From: Cypionkella sp049896245
Lineage (GTDB): Bacteria; Pseudomonadota; Alphaproteobacteria; Rhodobacterales; Rhodobacteraceae
Assembly (NCBI RefSeq): GCF_049896245.1
Contig: NZ_JAFCTX010000024.1
Coordinates: 9,497 to 73,496, forward strand
Length of the DNA: 64,000 nucleotides
Reading direction: 5' to 3'
A model generated the notes under the pieces. The model was not told the origin of the DNA, ran no database searches, and was given only the letters and a program-made list of their open reading frames with translations. This document shows, piece by piece, positions 1 through 8,055 of the stretch. A program made the position numbers and the translations under genes. Position 1 is the stretch's first letter. Each line of letters opens with the position of its first letter.

Positions 1-1329
1 CCTAAACCCCTCAGGCTTGATCCCCAGCCGGTTCACCTTATCATAAAACGTCTTTCTCGGCAGCCGCAGCCGCACCATCGCCCGGCTGACATTCCCGCCA
101 CAAATCAACAAAGCCTCGCGGATCAGCCCCGCCTCATACCCCGCCATCATCTCCGCCAATCCCACCACTTCCTCGCCCGCAACCTCCCCCAAAGCAGGCA
201 ACCCCAAAGCCAAAGACTCCGCAAACTGCATCAATTCCCGCGCATTTCCTGGCCAACTATGGGTGGCCAACCGAGCCTGCGCCAGAGGCGTGATCTGTGG
301 CACGGCCAAGTTCAACCGGCCGCAAGCAGCCAACAAGAAGTGCCGGAACAAGATCGCAATATCCCCGCGTCGATCCTTCAGCGCAGGCACATGCAGGGTC
401 ACCCCCGACAGCCGATAATACAGATCCGGCAGAAACGCGCCCCTTGCCACCATCGCGCCCAGATCGGCCTGCGAGGCCGCCAGAACATGCAAATCCACCG
501 CCCGCGCGGCAGAAGCCCCCGCCGCCCAAACCTCGCGCGCCTCGATCACATGCAGGATGCGGGCCTGCTGGGCCAAGGTCAGCCGATCAATCCGGTCCAG
601 AAACAACGTGCCGCGATGCGCCTTCTCCAGCCGTCCCACCAGCCGGGTATGACGCGCAGCACCGGGTTGGCCTGCCTCGGCCCCGATGAAATCCAGATCA
701 AACCGTGCAGCATCCAAAGCATCGCAGGCGACATGCACGAAAGCGCGGGCATGGCGCGGACCTTCGCGGTGGATGGCGCGGGCGAGCAGGGTTTTGCCCG
801 TCCCCGAAGGCCCGGTGATCAGGGCATCCACCCCCGCCTCGGCCAGCCGCGCCACGGTGTCGCGCAGATGCACCATCGCCGTGCTGTCGCCCAACAACTG
901 CCCCACAGCCACCGGAACCCCGCGCAACGCCCGCAGCTGGCGGTTTTCCAGCACCAAAGCGCGGGCTTGCACGGCGCGGCGCAGCGCTGCGGTCAGGGCA
1001 TCCAGCCCCACAGGTTTGGTCAGAAAGTCCCAAGCGCCATCGCGGATTGCCGCAACTGCCATCGCCACATCACCATGCCCGGTGAGCAAAATCACCGGCA
1101 GTTCGGGGTCCATCGCGCGGATGCGGCGGAACAGCTCAAACCCATCCATGCCGGGCATCCGCACATCTGACAGGATCACGCCAGCATAATCGGCATCAAG
1201 GCCGTGCAAGGCGGCGCTGGCAGAGGAAAACGCCTCGGGTTGAAACCCGGCGATGCGCAGGCTTTGGGTCTGCGCTTCCAGCAGATCGGTGTCGTCATCG
1301 ACAAGGCGCACCAGCGGAAGCGCGGTCAT
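1..1329 (-). CDS. dctD: DctD-like response regulator, degenerate AAA+ domain (cut by window edge)
   Basis: This is the partner regulator of DctB, which it overlaps by 3 bases within an ATGA junction. I translated 443 codons with no stop before base 1, so only the last few residues are missing. Residues 1-120 form a receiver domain with the DD pair at 11-12, the phospho-acceptor D55 in SDVRMPGMDG and a conserved K in LTKPV. The central domain resembles a sigma-54 activator ATPase but has drifted. Walker A reads GPSGTGKT, Walker B reads GTLFLDRI with R in place of the catalytic E, the GAFTGA loop is replaced by AGQPGA, and the first Arg of the FR(E/P)DLYYR segment is L (FLPDLYYR). A Fis-type helix-turn-helix (GGNVSRAMVRLRLPRKTFYD) closes the protein. 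By family it should control dctA. By sequence it probably cannot drive sigma-54 open-complex formation in the usual way. Confidence 0.85.
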   Translation of the reverse strand, partial: MTALPLVRLVDDDTDLLEAQTQSLRIAGFQPEAFSSASAALHGLDADYAGVILSDVRMPGMDGFELFRRIRAMDPELPVILLTGHGDVAMAVAAIRDGAWDFLTKPVGLDALTAALRRAVQARALVLENRQLRALRGVPVAVGQLLGDSTAMVHLRDTVARLAEAGVDALITGPSGTGKTLLARAIHREGPRHARAFVHVACDALDAARFDLDFIGAEAGQPGAARHTRLVGRLEKAHRGTLFLDRIDRLTLAQQARILHVIEAREVWAAGASAARAVDLHVLAASQADLGAMVARGAFLPDLYYRLSGVTLHVPALKDRRGDIAILFRHFLLAACGRLNLAVPQITPLAQARLATHSWPGNARELMQFAESLALGLPALGEVAGEEVVGLAEMMAGYEAGLIREALLICGGNVSRAMVRLRLPRKTFYDKVNRLGIKPEGFR

Positions 1330-2981
1330 GCGCGGGTCAGTCTGATGCGGAAGGTGGCACCCTCACCGGGTTGCGGGGGATCAACGGTCAGCTCGTTTCC
1401 CAGATCGCGGATGATATCCTGCGCGATCACAAGGCCCAGGCCCAGACCGTCGGGCTTGCTGGTGGCAAAGGGGGTGAAAAGCTGTGCGGCAATATCGGGG
1501 CGTAGGCCGGGGCCGTTGTCCACCACGCTGATCGTGACATGTGTGCCATCCGCCGCGACTGTGATGCGGATTTCAGGGTCGGGCCGTCCCGCCAAAGCCT
1601 CTTGCGCGTTCTGGATCAGATTGACCAACACCTGTTCCAGCCGCACCGCCTCGGCCCGCACCATTAGATCAGGCGACGCCCCTTCGATCACCAACCGCGC
1701 GCCTTCATCCCTGCGGCGCGAGGCGGTCAGCATCACCGAGGCGTCAATGGCGTCTTTCACGCTGACAGAACCGACTTGCCCGGTGGCCTTACGGGCAAAG
1801 CCGCGCAGATGAGTGGTGATCTGGCCGATGCGTTCCGACATCCGCACGATCTTGCCAAGGTTTTCGGTGACCTCATTTGGCGCGGTCTTTTGCAAGACCA
1901 GCGCGTTTTCGGCGAGCAGCCGGATCGTCGCCAGCGGCTGATTGACCTCATGCGCAAGGCCAGCCGTGACTTGGCCCAAGGTCGCCAGCTTGTTGGCCTG
2001 CACCAGATCGGCCTGCATCCGGGCCAGCCGTGCCTCAGCCGCGCGGCGTTCGGCCATCTCTGCGGTCAGATCACGGGTGCGATCTTCGACCGCGCGTTGC
2101 AGATCGGCGGTGTAGCGGCGCTCGGCGACGATGGCGCTTTCCGCCCGCCGCTTGGCCCGCCCCGCCCGCCAGATCAATGCGCCAAGGATGATCTCGAACC
2201 CCAGCGCAGCCCCCGCAGCCAAAATCCCGGCCTGCCGCGCCGGGGCAATTGAGGTGCTGAGCGTCAGCGTCCAATCCGGCATCCCCGGCACCGGGCGGGT
2301 CATGTTCAACTTGCCTTGCAAGCGCGGCATCGGCTTGAACCGTTCGTTGTTGGCGGAAGACAGCAACACCATGCCCGCGTTGTCGCTGACTCGGGTTTGA
2401 TCGGGGCTGCGGGCCCAACTGGCTTCCAGCACATCAAACTCCATCTTGACGACCACGACGCCCGTCACTGCGGTGCCATCCGACACCACATGCGACAGGT
2501 ACAGGCCGGGGCGCTTGCTCACCGTGCCAAGCGCGAATTCCAGCGCGGTGCCCTTCGCCATCGCCTCGGTGAAATAGCGCCGGAAACTATAGCTGGTGCC
2601 GACAAACGACAAAGGCTCGTCCCAGTTCGAGGCCGCAATCGCGGTGCCCGTGGTGTTGAGCAGGTAGATCACATTGCTGCCGGTTTCCGCACGCAACTGA
2701 TCGAGTTTGCGCGAAACCCCCTGTTGCGCGCTGGTAGAGCCATGCCGCAGGGCATCCTTCACCAAGCCATCATCCGACAGGATCGCCGCCACCGCGCGCT
2801 GGGTCGCCAGCACGCTTTCCAGCGCCTGCACCCGCGATTCCGCTGCTGCTGCGGCCTGTTCGCCAAGCCGCGATACCGCACTGGCCTGACCGAAATAGAA
2901 CACCAGCGCCAGCAGGCCAATCGCCGCACTGGCAAGGACAAAGCGCGTCAGCGCGCGGTTCATGCGAAGCATCACCTGCAA
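1326..2981 (-). CDS. dctB: C4-dicarboxylate sensor histidine kinase
   Basis: This is a membrane sensor kinase for succinate, fumarate and malate that phosphorylates DctD. The 551-residue frame has a first membrane helix at about 14-32 and a periplasmic PDC/Cache-like sensor region to about 250. A second helix lies at about 252-272, followed by a coiled coil and a HisKA domain with H344 in GLAHEVNQPLA. The HATPase domain shows the N box LVNLIQNAQEAL, the G1 box VVDNGPGL and the G2 box GLGLGL. The longest start is TTG at 2981; ATG codons at 2972 and 2963 are equally credible because no Shine-Dalgarno decides. It lies divergently from dctA, and its stop codon overlaps the start of dctD, which suggests translational coupling. 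Confidence 0.92.
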   Translation of the reverse strand: MQVMLRMNRALTRFVLASAAIGLLALVFYFGQASAVSRLGEQAAAAAESRVQALESVLATQRAVAAILSDDGLVKDALRHGSTSAQQGVSRKLDQLRAETGSNVIYLLNTTGTAIAASNWDEPLSFVGTSYSFRRYFTEAMAKGTALEFALGTVSKRPGLYLSHVVSDGTAVTGVVVVKMEFDVLEASWARSPDQTRVSDNAGMVLLSSANNERFKPMPRLQGKLNMTRPVPGMPDWTLTLSTSIAPARQAGILAAGAALGFEIILGALIWRAGRAKRRAESAIVAERRYTADLQRAVEDRTRDLTAEMAERRAAEARLARMQADLVQANKLATLGQVTAGLAHEVNQPLATIRLLAENALVLQKTAPNEVTENLGKIVRMSERIGQITTHLRGFARKATGQVGSVSVKDAIDASVMLTASRRRDEGARLVIEGASPDLMVRAEAVRLEQVLVNLIQNAQEALAGRPDPEIRITVAADGTHVTISVVDNGPGLRPDIAAQLFTPFATSKPDGLGLGLVIAQDIIRDLGNELTVDPPQPGEGATFRIRLTRA

Positions 2982-2994
2982 CCTAATGTTTCTA

Positions 2995-3027
2995 TTTCCA
3001 CACTATCACAAAATCTATGTGTGGAAA
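2995..3027. promoter_or_regulatory. Inverted repeat between dctB and dctA
   Basis: A perfect 9-bp inverted repeat (TTTCCACAC and GTGTGGAAA) is separated by 15 bp in the 191-bp divergent gap. Dyads in this position upstream of dctA are classic DctD-type activator sites, so I infer an operator for the dct regulator. I do not see a convincing -24/-12 (TGGCAC-N5-TTGC) sigma-54 promoter in the gap. Confidence 0.5.
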
Positions 3028-3172
3028 AGCGCACAAAATTTCATGCCGATCAACACGAAAAACCTATGACATCAACGCATTGCTGTTAGTCGCCTCATTT
3101 CTACGCAGTAAGGGGGCGGCCTGTCATCATAGCGTCACAGACCAGTCATCCGCATGTTGGGAGGAGACCACA

Positions 3173-4534
3173 ATGCAGATCAACACCACTTCCGTGGCGC
3201 AAGTGCCGCGTCCATTCTATCGCACGCTTTATTTCCAAGTCATCTTTGCCATCATTCTGGGCGCGCTGATCGGGCATTTCTGGCCATCAGTCGGCGAGTC
3301 GCTGAAACCTTTGGGCGATGGCTTTATCAAGCTGGTGAAGATGATCATTGCCCCGGTGATCTTTCTAACCATCGTCACCGGGCTTGCTGGCATGACCAGC
3401 CTGCGCGGCGTCGGAACGGTTGCGGCCAAGGCGTTTGGCTATTTCTTCGTGTTCTCGACGCTGGCGCTGGTCGTGGGCTTGATCGTCGCCAATGTGGTGC
3501 AGCCGGGTGCGGGGATGAACATTGATCCGGCCACGCTGGATGCCTCTGCGGTGCAAGGCTATAGCGAAAAAGCGCATGAGACGACGGTGACGGGCTTTAT
3601 GCTGGGCATTATCCCGGACACCATGGTTTCGGCCTTTGTCGATGGCAACATCCTGCAAGTGCTGTTTGTCGCCATCCTGTTCGGTGTCGGTGTGATCCTG
3701 ATCGGCGAGAAAGCCCGCCCGGTGGTCGATCTGTTTGAAACGATCAGCCGCGTGGTGTTCCGCATCGTCGATATCCTGATGAAGGCGGCCCCGATCGGAG
3801 CGTTCGGGGCGTTTGCCTTCACCATCGGCAAATATGGCATCGGATCATTGGTTAACTTGGCGGCTTTGGTCGGCACGTTCTATCTGACCTCGGCTTTGTT
3901 CATCATCGTGGTGCTGGGCACGGTTTGCGCGTTGAACGGCTTCTCGATCTTCCGGCTGATCTCCTATCTGAAAACCGAAATTCTGCTGGTTTTGGGCACT
4001 TCGTCGTCTGAATCGGCACTGCCTGCGCTGATGGAGAAGATGGAGCGTGCAGGTTGTGCCCGCCCGGTGGTGGGGTTGGTGGTGCCGACGGGCTATTCGT
4101 TCAACCTCGACGGCACCAACATCTATATGACTTTGGCCGCGTTGTTCATCGCTCAGGCCACCAATATCGACCTGTCCTTAGGCGATCAGATCACCCTGCT
4201 GGCAGTGGCAATGCTGTCGTCGAAAGGGGCTGCTGGGGTGACGGGTGCTGGCTTTATCACGCTGGCCGCAACCCTGTCGGTGGTGCCGACGGTTCCGGTC
4301 GCGGGCATGGCGATCATCCTTGGGGTGGATCGCTTCATGTCGGAATGCCGCTCGATCACCAACTTCATCGGCAATGCGGTGGCGACGGTGGTGGTCAGCC
4401 GCTGGGAGAATGCGCTGGATCGCGGCAAGCTTAACGCAGCACTACGGGGGGAAGACTTGCCGTCTTCGTTCATGCCAGTGCAAGATTTGCACGCCCCGGC
4501 GGGTTTGCAAATCGGCGAGACAAGCGCTGACTAA
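3173..4534 (+). CDS. dctA: C4-dicarboxylate:cation symporter DctA
   Basis: This inner-membrane secondary transporter of the DAACS family imports succinate, fumarate and malate with protons or sodium. At 453 residues it has the usual length. The family signatures are present: the serine-rich re-entrant loop SSSESALPALMEKMERAGC, the TGYSFNLDGTNIYM segment and the late membrane motif SSKGAAGVTGAGFITLAATL. The start at 3173 is chosen because GGGAGGAG lies 6 bp upstream. The same frame is open to 3017, but that extension is polar, unlike DctA, and runs through the upstream inverted repeat. The dctB-dctD genes diverge from it, so regulation by dicarboxylate sensing is very likely. Confidence 0.95.
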   Translation: MQINTTSVAQVPRPFYRTLYFQVIFAIILGALIGHFWPSVGESLKPLGDGFIKLVKMIIAPVIFLTIVTGLAGMTSLRGVGTVAAKAFGYFFVFSTLALVVGLIVANVVQPGAGMNIDPATLDASAVQGYSEKAHETTVTGFMLGIIPDTMVSAFVDGNILQVLFVAILFGVGVILIGEKARPVVDLFETISRVVFRIVDILMKAAPIGAFGAFAFTIGKYGIGSLVNLAALVGTFYLTSALFIIVVLGTVCALNGFSIFRLISYLKTEILLVLGTSSSESALPALMEKMERAGCARPVVGLVVPTGYSFNLDGTNIYMTLAALFIAQATNIDLSLGDQITLLAVAMLSSKGAAGVTGAGFITLAATLSVVPTVPVAGMAIILGVDRFMSECRSITNFIGNAVATVVVSRWENALDRGKLNAALRGEDLPSSFMPVQDLHAPAGLQIGETSAD

Positions 4535-4798
4535 GGCCATCGCCTGACAGTTGACCATGCAAGACGCGGGGGCCAGATCGGCTGCCCGCGTCGCGCATTT
4601 CCACGGGTTGCCTGTGCCGCCGCAATCTGGCTGTTGGTTCGCGCGCAGGGACTCTGCGGCGATGCAGGGCAGGTTGCGGCGTTCTGTCTTGAACCTTTGC
4701 GATTCCAGATGCAAAGCTGCGCCTCGGTCCGATCTGGGCAAATTTCCGGGCAATCTGAAGCAAAAGGTGGCGGAGGGGAAACTTTCCGCAGGGTGTAA

Positions 4799-6148
4799 AT
4801 GGCAGAGCAAGCAGCGACGGGTCAGCAGGCGAAATTTGTCGAGGGCAATCTCTTTCGCCATATCGCGGTGATGTCGCTGACCAATTCGGTCGGGCTGATG
4901 GCGATTTTCTCGGTTGACCTGATCAACATGGTGTTCATCTCGATGCTGAATCAACAGGATATCACGGCGGCGGTTGGCTATGCCGGGGCGATCCTGTTTT
5001 TCACGACATCCTTCGGCATCGGGTTGTCCATTGCTGTTTCGGCCTTGGTGGCGCGGGCGGTGGGGCAGCGCAATCTGGTGATGGCACGCGAGAAGGCCAC
5101 GAACGGCATGATTCTGGGTATCGGCTTTGGCATTATCTTCGCCGCCGTGGTCTGGGCGTTTCTGCCGGGGATTGTCACGCTGATCGGCGCTACGGGGCGC
5201 ACCCACGCGCTGACGGTGCATTTCCTGCGCATCGTTATTCCTGCGCAACCTTTCCTGATGGTGGGGATGATCGGCGGCGCGATCCTGCGCAGCCATGGCG
5301 ACGCGCGGCGCGCGATGGCGGCAACTTTGTGGGGGGCCGCGGCCAATGCGGTGCTGGACCCGATCCTGATCTTTGGACTGCATCTGGATCTGACCGGGGC
5401 TGCGATTGCCTCAGTCGTATCGCGGATAGTGATTGCGGGCGTGTCGCTGATCCCGGTGATCCGGCATCACGGCGGCTTTGATCGGCCGTCGATAGAGGGG
5501 CTGAAAGCCGATCTCACCCCGGTCTATGCCATAGCCGGGCCTGCGATTTTAACCCAAGTCGCCACACCCTTGGGGCAGGCGATGGTGACACGGATGGTCT
5601 CGGGCTATGGCGAGGCGGCGGTGGCCGGGATGGCGATTGCCGGGCGGCTGACTCCGGTGGCTTTGGGGGTGATTTTTGCTTTGTCGGGTGCGATTGGGCC
5701 GATCATCGGGCAAAACTACGGGGCAGGGCGGATGGACCGGGTGCTGCAAACTTTCCTTGATGGGCTGAAGTTTACCGCCATCGTCGTTGTCATCGTCACG
5801 GCGATCCTGTTCGCCCTGCGCGCGCCCATCGCCGATCTGTTTTATGCGCAGGGACTGACCCGCGATCTGGTCTATCTGTTCTGCGGTCCGCTGTGCCTGC
5901 TGTTTTTCTTCAACGGCGCGATTTTCATGGCCAATGCCGCCTGCAACAACCTTGGTCGCCCGCTGATGTCGACCCTGATCAACTGGGGTCGCCACACCAT
6001 CGGCACTGTGCCCTTGGCGTGGTGGTTCTCACACTATTGGGGCGCGCAAGGCGTGCTGATCGGGCAGGCCCTTGGCGGGGTGATCTTCGGCATCCTCGGT
6101 GTCTGGCTGGCTTACCGGATGATCATTGCCACGCCTGCCCGCATCTGA
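4799..6148 (+). CDS. MATE family efflux transporter
   Basis: This is a multidrug/toxin extrusion antiporter of the inner membrane, 449 residues, the usual MATE length with about 12 hydrophobic helices in two similar halves. Typical features are the N-terminal PLMVTN-like region (here VMSLTNSVGLMAIFSVDLINM), the GAILRSHGDARRAM stretch between helices and the second-half GQNYGAGRMDRV motif. The substrate cannot be told. The 264-bp gap after dctA holds no gene I can support and no strong terminator. The start at 4799 lacks a good Shine-Dalgarno, but the sequence fits the family from about residue 15 onward. Confidence 0.9.
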   Translation: MAEQAATGQQAKFVEGNLFRHIAVMSLTNSVGLMAIFSVDLINMVFISMLNQQDITAAVGYAGAILFFTTSFGIGLSIAVSALVARAVGQRNLVMAREKATNGMILGIGFGIIFAAVVWAFLPGIVTLIGATGRTHALTVHFLRIVIPAQPFLMVGMIGGAILRSHGDARRAMAATLWGAAANAVLDPILIFGLHLDLTGAAIASVVSRIVIAGVSLIPVIRHHGGFDRPSIEGLKADLTPVYAIAGPAILTQVATPLGQAMVTRMVSGYGEAAVAGMAIAGRLTPVALGVIFALSGAIGPIIGQNYGAGRMDRVLQTFLDGLKFTAIVVVIVTAILFALRAPIADLFYAQGLTRDLVYLFCGPLCLLFFFNGAIFMANAACNNLGRPLMSTLINWGRHTIGTVPLAWWFSHYWGAQGVLIGQALGGVIFGILGVWLAYRMIIATPARI

Positions 6149-6228
6149 GTGTCGTAAAACAGTCGCATACCGTCGTATTCTTTTCACTTGCAAGCCCCAC
6201 AGCCTCTGGGCTAGCTAAAGGTATCAGG

Positions 6229-6385
6229 ATCGGGAGAATCCAGCAGGAAACTTCTGGTGCCGAAGGAGCAACCGCCCCGGTAAACTCTCAGGCTCAAGGA
6301 CCGTTCTGATAACAGACTCTGGAGAGTGGTGCAGCAGCGCCCGCCGAAGGGATAACGATCTCAGGCGCCTAAGCCGAACGAGCGG
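6229..6385 (+). ncRNA. Tandem glycine riboswitch
   Basis: Two consecutive glycine-aptamer consensus blocks are visible. The first runs from GGGAGA (6232) through GCCGAAGGAGCAA and AACTCTCAGG to GGACCG (about 6302). The second runs from CTGGAGAG (6319) through GCCGAAGGG and GATCTCAGGCGCC to about 6385. The tandem layout directly upstream of gcvT-gcvH-gcvP matches the known class, which turns on glycine cleavage when glycine is abundant. The sequence after aptamer 2, containing a GAGGGGG purine run at 6401-6407, is presumably the expression platform. Confidence 0.93.
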
Positions 6386-6464
6386 TGATGGGTAAAGACA
6401 GAGGGGGCATCGTGGGGTGGGGATTGGCCCGCCTGATCGGTGTCGGTATGCGTATCCGGCAGTT

Positions 6465-7601
6465 ATGGGGGCGGCTTTGGCCGAAGAATTGCTCAGATTG
6501 GGTCTGCATGATCTGCATGTCGCTTTGGGCGGCAAGATGGTGCCGTTTGCGGGCTACGAGATGCCGGTGCAATATCCCGCAGGCGTGATGAAGGAACATC
6601 TGCACACCCGTGCTGCGGCTGGCCTGTTTGATGTCAGCCACATGGGGCAAGTGATCTTGCGCCCGAAAACCAGCTATCAGGCCTTGGCCTTGGCGTTTGA
6701 ATCGCTGATGCCGGTGGATGTGCTGAGTGTGGCGCAGGGCCGCCAGCGCTACGGCCTTTTCACCAATGAGACCGGCGGCATCCTTGATGACCTGATGTTC
6801 GCCAATCGCGGCGATCATATTTTCGTCGTGGTCAACGCCGCCTGCAAGGCCGCCGATATCGCCCATATGCAGGCGCATTTGTCGGACGACGCCGAGGTGA
6901 TCCCGGTCACAGATCGCGGCCTTCTGGCGCTGCAAGGCCCGCAGGCCGAGGCGGCTTTGGCCCGCCTGATCCCCGGTGTCGCTGAAATGCGCTTCATGGA
7001 TGTAGCCGCGTTGCCGTGGCAGGGCGCTGATCTCTGGATCTCGCGCTCGGGCTACACCGGCGAAGACGGCTTTGAAATCTCGGTCCCCGAAGCGCAACTG
7101 CGCCCCTTCGCCGATGCGCTGCTGGGTCAACCCGAAGTCATGCCCGTCGGCCTTGGTGCGCGCGATAGCCTGCGGCTGGAAGCGGGCCTCTGCCTCTACG
7201 GCCATGACATCGACACCAGCACCAGCCCGGTTGAGGCGGGGCTGACATGGGCGATCCAGAAAGCCCGTCGCACAGGTGGCACCCGCGCAGGCGGCTTCCC
7301 CGGCGAGGCGCGTATCCTGCAAGAACTGGCGGAAGGCCCCGAGCGCAAACGCGTCGGCCTGCGCCCCGAAGGCCGCGCGCCGATGCGCGAGCATACCGAT
7401 CTGTTCGCGCCCGATGCCACGCCCTTGGGCCAAGTCACCTCGGGCGGCTTTGGACCAAGCGTCAACGCGCCGATTGCGATGGGCTATGTCGCAGCCGCGT
7501 TTGCCAACCCCGGCACGGCGCTGGAAGGCGAGGTGCGCGGCAAGCGCTTGCCTGTCAGCGTCGCGACCATGCCTTTCCATCCAACCACCTACAAACGCTG
7601 A
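6465..7601 (+). CDS. gcvT: Glycine cleavage system T protein (aminomethyltransferase)
   Basis: This enzyme transfers the methylene group from the H-protein-bound aminomethyl intermediate to tetrahydrofolate and releases ammonia. Family landmarks are LHDLHVALGGKMVPFAGYEM at the N terminus, HTRAAAGLFDVSHMGQ, the GYTGEDGFEI motif and LGARDSLRLEAGLCLYGHD with the conserved LRLEAGL core. I use ATG 6465 because it gives the short leader normally seen before the LHDLH motif. The frame is also open from a GTG at 6417, 9 bp after GAGGGGG, but the extra 16 residues look non-coding. It is the first gene of the riboswitch-controlled gcvTHP operon and is 9 bp from gcvH. Confidence 0.93.
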   Translation: MGAALAEELLRLGLHDLHVALGGKMVPFAGYEMPVQYPAGVMKEHLHTRAAAGLFDVSHMGQVILRPKTSYQALALAFESLMPVDVLSVAQGRQRYGLFTNETGGILDDLMFANRGDHIFVVVNAACKAADIAHMQAHLSDDAEVIPVTDRGLLALQGPQAEAALARLIPGVAEMRFMDVAALPWQGADLWISRSGYTGEDGFEISVPEAQLRPFADALLGQPEVMPVGLGARDSLRLEAGLCLYGHDIDTSTSPVEAGLTWAIQKARRTGGTRAGGFPGEARILQELAEGPERKRVGLRPEGRAPMREHTDLFAPDATPLGQVTSGGFGPSVNAPIAMGYVAAAFANPGTALEGEVRGKRLPVSVATMPFHPTTYKR

Positions 7602-7610
7602 GGACACCCG

Positions 7611-7970
7611 ATGAAATACACAAAAGATCACGAATGGCTGCGCGTCGAGGGCGATGTGGTGGTGGTTGGCATCACCGAACATGCCGCAACCGCGCTGGGC
7701 GATGTGGTGTTTATCGAGCTTCCCGAAGTGGAAACCGTGGTCGCCGAGGGTGACGAGGTCTGCGTGATTGAAAGCGTCAAAGCCGCCTCCGATATTCTGG
7801 CCCCGCTTGATGGCGAGATCACCGAGGTCAACACCAAACTGGTCGATAACCCGTCGCTGGTGAACGAAGACCCAACCGGGGCCGCTTGGTTTTTCAAGAT
7901 CAGGATAGACGATCTGTCGGTGCTCGATGCCTTGATGGACGAAGACGAATACAACGATTTGATCGGCTAA
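7611..7970 (+). CDS. gcvH: Glycine cleavage system H protein
   Basis: This lipoyl carrier shuttles the aminomethyl group between P, T and L proteins. Its 119 residues are the normal length. K57 in VCVIESVKAASDI is the lipoylation site. The start MKYTKDHEWL is the standard H-protein opening. It lies 9 bp after gcvT and 85 bp before gcvP in the glycine-regulated operon. The L protein (dihydrolipoamide dehydrogenase) is not in this window and is presumably shared with another complex. Confidence 0.97.
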   Translation: MKYTKDHEWLRVEGDVVVVGITEHAATALGDVVFIELPEVETVVAEGDEVCVIESVKAASDILAPLDGEITEVNTKLVDNPSLVNEDPTGAAWFFKIRIDDLSVLDALMDEDEYNDLIG

Positions 7971-7987
7971 GCGCCCGTCAAGTCTAC

Positions 7988-8006
7988 GAATTTTCTGCGA
8001 AAATTC
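7988..8006. other. Short palindrome between gcvH and gcvP
   Basis: This is a perfect 8-bp inverted repeat (GAATTTTC, 3-bp loop, GAAAATTC) in the 85-bp gap inside the operon. It has no T-run beyond the stem, so it is not an obvious terminator and could be an mRNA-processing or stabilising hairpin. Similar A/T-centred palindromes occur at 52785-52803 and 63432-63449. Confidence 0.5.
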
Positions 8007-8055
8007 CGGCCTCCGAATGCACGGGGGCTGGTTATTGCATCCTGAGGGCAGCCAA

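Noticed and set aside
259..1170. Long plus-strand frame of about 300 codons across dctD
   Set aside because: It lies opposite the dctD domains, has no domain of its own and a composition typical of antisense GC-rich frames.
3017..3172. Upstream extension of dctA
   Set aside because: It crosses the inverted repeat and lacks the family N terminus; the strong GGGAGGAG supports 3173.
2982..3172. Sigma-54 promoter for dctA
   Set aside because: No TGGCAC-N5-TTGC match could be found by eye.
4442..5383. Minus-strand frame opposite the MATE gene
   Set aside because: Histidine/arginine-rich shadow; the plus strand encodes a clear transporter.
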